Below are positions 19,973-22,216 of a stretch of DNA of 22,216 bases, piece by piece. The stretch is from Rhizomucor pusillus. Taxonomy: Eukaryota > Mucoromycota > Mucoromycetes > Mucorales > Lichtheimiaceae. Where the stretch lies: the NCBI GenBank assembly GCA_900175165.2, contig FWWN02000448.1:1-22216 (forward strand), in the 5' to 3' direction. Positions within the stretch are counted from its first letter, which is position 1. Every line of letters begins with the position of its first letter. A program made the position numbers and the translations under genes. Under the pieces are notes generated by a model. That model was given only the letters and a program-made list of their open reading frames with translations, was not told the DNA's origin and made no database searches.

Positions 19973-20268
19973 AATTGCATTCTATCATATTAAAAGCGCA
20001 TTGTAGGTAGTATTGAATATTAAGATCTGCGAGAAGGGGTTTATCTACGGAAAGTTCACATCTAAGAGAGTGTTTTAATATTCAAAACCGAAAGCATCAT
20101 TCTTGCATTAGAGATTCACAAGCTCCCCCACAAAGAATCCTGTGAATTTTGTGTGGGGATGGAGCTGCACCGTGTAACCATATCCTGATCCCGCCACTTT
20201 ATAACGGCGGTATCCTTTAAGCTTCGCTCCCAACCATCTCTTTTTCTTGTCCTTAACACCAGAAAACC
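19973..20268. promoter_or_regulatory. Intergenic region with inverted repeats upstream of the hydratase gene
   Basis: About 300 bases. Two inverted repeats stand out. ATTCACA (20113-20119) pairs with TGTGAAT (20141-20147), and TCCCCCACAAA (20124-20134) pairs with TTTGTGTGGGGA (20148-20159) apart from a two-base bulge; these alternatives overlap. Nearer the gene, GATCCCGCC (20187-20195) and GGCGGTATC (20206-20214) form an inverted repeat with one mismatch, and the ten bases between them contain TTATAA, a possible TATA box ~65 bases before the ATG. This could be a binding site for a dimeric regulator. Confidence 0.5.
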
Positions 20269-21465
20269 ATGCCGGAAGGATACACCGTTGACCTCTCCAA
20301 AGCAGTTGGACACAAGTTTGAATCTGATATTGTAACATAAAAGAAAGCACTTTATATCGTTAGCTGAATATTGACAAATAACGTGATAGGTCGCATCAAC
20401 CCGACGCGATCACTTGCTGTATGCATTGTCGGTAGGAGTTCCTGAAGATGACTTGAAATGGCTTTACGAGCTTGGTACAAATATCGTCATGAATTTGATT
20501 ATAGACATACGGCGAATGCTTACTTGATCATTAGATATCGATCACGGTCCATTGCCTACATACCCACTTTGCCTGCTTTTGAAAGGCGATGACTGGGATG
20601 TCAACTCGTTTGTAGAACGATGGTCGGCAGGCGGCCCGCTTCCCGGTGTTCCACCTTATGACCCCAACAAGATCGTCCATGGTGAGCAAACGCTAGAAGT
20701 CATTAATCCGTTCCCAGAAAAGGGAGGAAGATTCAAATCCATTAAGACATGTCGCGGTGTCTATGATAAAGGTAATGTATAATATACAAAGATCAATTAC
20801 AAACAAGAGCGTAAAACTGAATTAATTACATCCATTTTCATACTCTTAAAGGCAGCGGCATGGTGATTGACACGATTGTTGACTTGTACGGCGAAGAAGA
20901 CAATGTACATTACTGCCGTATGGGCACTTCCATGTTCGTTCGTGGCTATGGTGGCTGGAATGCAAGTACCATTCATGCAAAGGCAGATTTGTATGGATGT
21001 TAACATGTTTATATCCAGGGTCCCAAAGGCCCCAAGGCAGAGAGCTACAAACCACCATCCAGACCAGCCGATGTTATCGACGTGTTCCCGACGCGCCGCA
21101 AACAAGCACTATTATACCGTCTCTCAGGCGATTTCAATCCTCTGCATGCGGATGTTGACTTGGCACCACGTGTCGGTTTCCCGCGTCCGATTCTCCACGG
21201 CCTGTGCTCGTATGGCCACTGTGCGTACGCAATACTGAAAAACTTTGGAGGCAACGACCGGCTCCGGTTCAAGTCGATCCAAGCACGCTTCGCAAAGCCG
21301 GTTTTTCCCGGGGAAATCGTCGAGGTGCACATGTGGAAAGTCCCTGGTCCAGACTCCAAGACGGATGGTGTCATTTTTGAAGCAAGAGTCGGTGATCGCG
21401 TCGTTTTAAACAACGGGTTTGTAGTATTGTACAAGCAAAGTCAAGGAGAGCAATCGAAACTTTAA
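20269..21465 (+). CDS. Peroxisomal enoyl-CoA hydratase 2 (MaoC-like double hotdog)
   Basis: Five exons: 20269-20331, 20390-20474, 20535-20771, 20852-20961 and 21019-21465, giving 313 residues, the size of stand-alone hydratase 2 proteins. It hydrates trans-2-enoyl-CoA to (3R)-hydroxyacyl-CoA. The N-terminal hotdog half contains RRDHLLYALSVGVPEDDLKW and HGEQTLEVINPFPEKG. The C-terminal half carries the hydratase-2 signature YRLSGDFNPLHADVD with catalytic Asp203 and His208, followed by GFPRPILHGLCSYG. The last three residues are Ser-Lys-Leu, a perfect PTS1 peroxisomal targeting signal. In most fungi this activity is the C-terminal part of Fox2-type multifunctional enzyme; here it is separate, so it may serve (2Z)/(3R) side steps of beta-oxidation. 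Intron 4 has a GC donor. It converges on the next gene with only 32 bases between stops. Confidence 0.93.
20962..21018 (+). other. GC-AG intron in the hydratase 2 gene
   Basis: The exon ends GGCTGGAAT|GCAAGT and resumes after ATATCCAG at GGTCCCAAAGG. Reading through hits a stop within 14 codons, and the GTACCA donor four bases further in puts the catalytic exon out of frame. It is the same GCAAGT donor as the other two. Confidence 0.87.
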
Positions 21466-21497
21466 ATCCATCATTGTTACAAAAGTTTGAGTTATAG

Positions 21498-22216
21498 CTA
21501 CACATTATCCTGATCCCTTGCGCTGATGCTACCACTGCTTTCGAGTTTATAAACAAGCGTCTTGTTGAGCACGAGACAGCTCCAAAACAATGCCTTGCAT
21601 TTCTTGCCAACATCCCAGCGTCCCAAAAATCGTACCGGGACGCCGTGCATAAGCGGATGCACGGATTTTGAAGACCGCATGTTGATGAGCTCCACATTCT
21701 CTGCTGCGAAACCCACAGCACACCATTCGCCATCAAGACAGATAAATTCAACGTGAGACGGTTCTACTGACCAGCTGTATACCATAGTTGAGAATAACGC
21801 GCCGGAAAGATCAACAATGTAGCTGTGACGACCTAGTGTAGCAAAGAATAGCTGAGGTGCGATGGCAGAAGATAGACCGACCGGGTCGGATGCAATGTTA
21901 GGACTGGAGGAGATGACGGTGTCGTAGGTTGGAGGGTTTGAAAAATCAGTCGTGAGCAAGGTGGTTGGAATGCTATCGGGATAGAAGGGAAGCTGGATCA
22001 GGGACGTCCACCGCATAGAGATCGGTTGGAATAGTTGCGGTGACGATTGTGAGCGAAATCGATAATTACTGTGGATATTAATATTATTGCTATTATTACT
22101 GTCGTGATGAACACGCTGCTGTTGCGCGAGCAATTGGTCACGAAGAGCCATCCGATGATGCAACTCTTCCCACTTCTTATCTATAGGCACTGTGCGAACA
22201 ATGCTATCTTGCAGGC
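21498..22216 (-). CDS. Unknown protein, 5' end beyond the window
   Basis: An open frame on the minus strand runs from the window edge to a TAG at 21498-21500 (at least 238 codons). No ATG precedes the recognisable sequence (IVRTVPIDKKWEELHHRMAL, starting near 22205), so the start lies upstream or in another exon. After a short helical, Gln/Asn-rich part (LLAQQQ, then Ser/Asn/Ile/His-rich to ~22080) come several beta-rich segments with spaced aromatics (PQLFFATLGRHSYIVDLSG, MVYSWSVEPSHVEFICLDGE, VPVRFLGRW, ALFWSCLVLNKTLVYKLES). These could be blades of a propeller. The KKWEELHHRM beginning resembles the tail of an F-box, so an F-box plus propeller protein is possible, but I do not recognise the family. 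It overlaps the 3' UTR space of the hydratase gene. Confidence 0.6.
   Translation of the reverse strand, partial: LQDSIVRTVPIDKKWEELHHRMALRDQLLAQQQRVHHDSNNSNNINIHSNYRFRSQSSPQLFQPISMRWTSLIQLPFYPDSIPTTLLTTDFSNPPTYDTVISSSPNIASDPVGLSSAIAPQLFFATLGRHSYIVDLSGALFSTMVYSWSVEPSHVEFICLDGEWCAVGFAAENVELINMRSSKSVHPLMHGVPVRFLGRWDVGKKCKALFWSCLVLNKTLVYKLESSGSISARDQDNV

Noticed and set aside
20108..20350. Minus-strand 80-codon frame upstream of and antisense to the first hydratase exon
   Set aside because: Composition looks protein-like (GYTVQLHPHTKFTGFFVGEL), but half of it is the mirror of a real exon and the rest covers the hydratase promoter and inverted repeats. No family match.
1..22216. tRNA or rRNA genes
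   Set aside because: I scanned by eye for the GGTTCGAATCC-type B box and conserved rRNA segments; the few GTTCGA hits lie in coding sequence without a matching A box or cloverleaf.

Overview
The window is nuclear DNA of a filamentous fungus, most likely an early-diverging one of the Mucoromycota/Mucorales type. Genes are closely packed on both strands and broken by many short introns (mostly 50-85 nt, GT-AG with TAG/CAG acceptors, and three GC-AG cases). The gene set is eukaryotic and fungal: ribosomal protein eL38, calmodulin, a copper-fist transcription factor and a GH17 beta-glucanase. A PduO-type corrinoid adenosyltransferase (MMAB) points away from Ascomycota and Basidiomycota, which mostly lack B12 enzymes. 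The species assignment is inference. Most exon structures below were built by eye from splice signals plus conservation of the protein families, and reading frames close across all junctions.

Layout, left to right. 1-1005: no gene I can support, a few degenerate repeats, then the start of a DBP6/DDX51 RNA helicase (1006-3118, +). 3228-5378: a complete but dead pogo/Tigger-type DNA transposon, with 25-bp terminal inverted repeats, TA target duplication and a transposase broken by stops and frameshifts. 5891-7660 (-): a 4-coumarate-CoA-ligase-like AMP-binding enzyme pseudogene with still-visible introns but two nonsense codons and two deletions. These two decayed units and their AT-rich flanks make roughly 5 kb of relaxed DNA between healthy genes.

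From about 8.4 kb onward the DNA is dense and healthy. It holds a cyclophilin-33-type RRM protein without its isomerase (8392-8995, +), a LisH-CTLH-CRA protein of GID/RanBPM type (9287-10461, +) and eL38 (10646-11171, -). Next come a type II membrane GH17 glucanase (11731-13057, +), COX18 (13101-14112, -), MMAB (14193-15163, +), calmodulin (15223-16021, -) and a Cuf1-like copper regulator (16201-17152, -). Last are a membrane-anchored USP30/Ubp16-like deubiquitinase (17650-19972, +), peroxisomal enoyl-CoA hydratase 2 ending in SKL (20269-21465, +) and a 5'-truncated unknown gene (21498-22216, -).

The genes do not form one pathway. Several are organelle-linked: COX18 and MMAB share an 80-bp divergent promoter, the USP resembles organelle-membrane deubiquitinases, and the hydratase is peroxisomal, as the dead acyl ligase may once have been. 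I saw no tRNA, rRNA, CRISPR or viral sequence. I did not find a clearly novel multi-gene system; the points most worth a second look are MMAB and its shared promoter, the three GC-AG introns, the Cys-His-Ser deubiquitinase and the two decaying loci.
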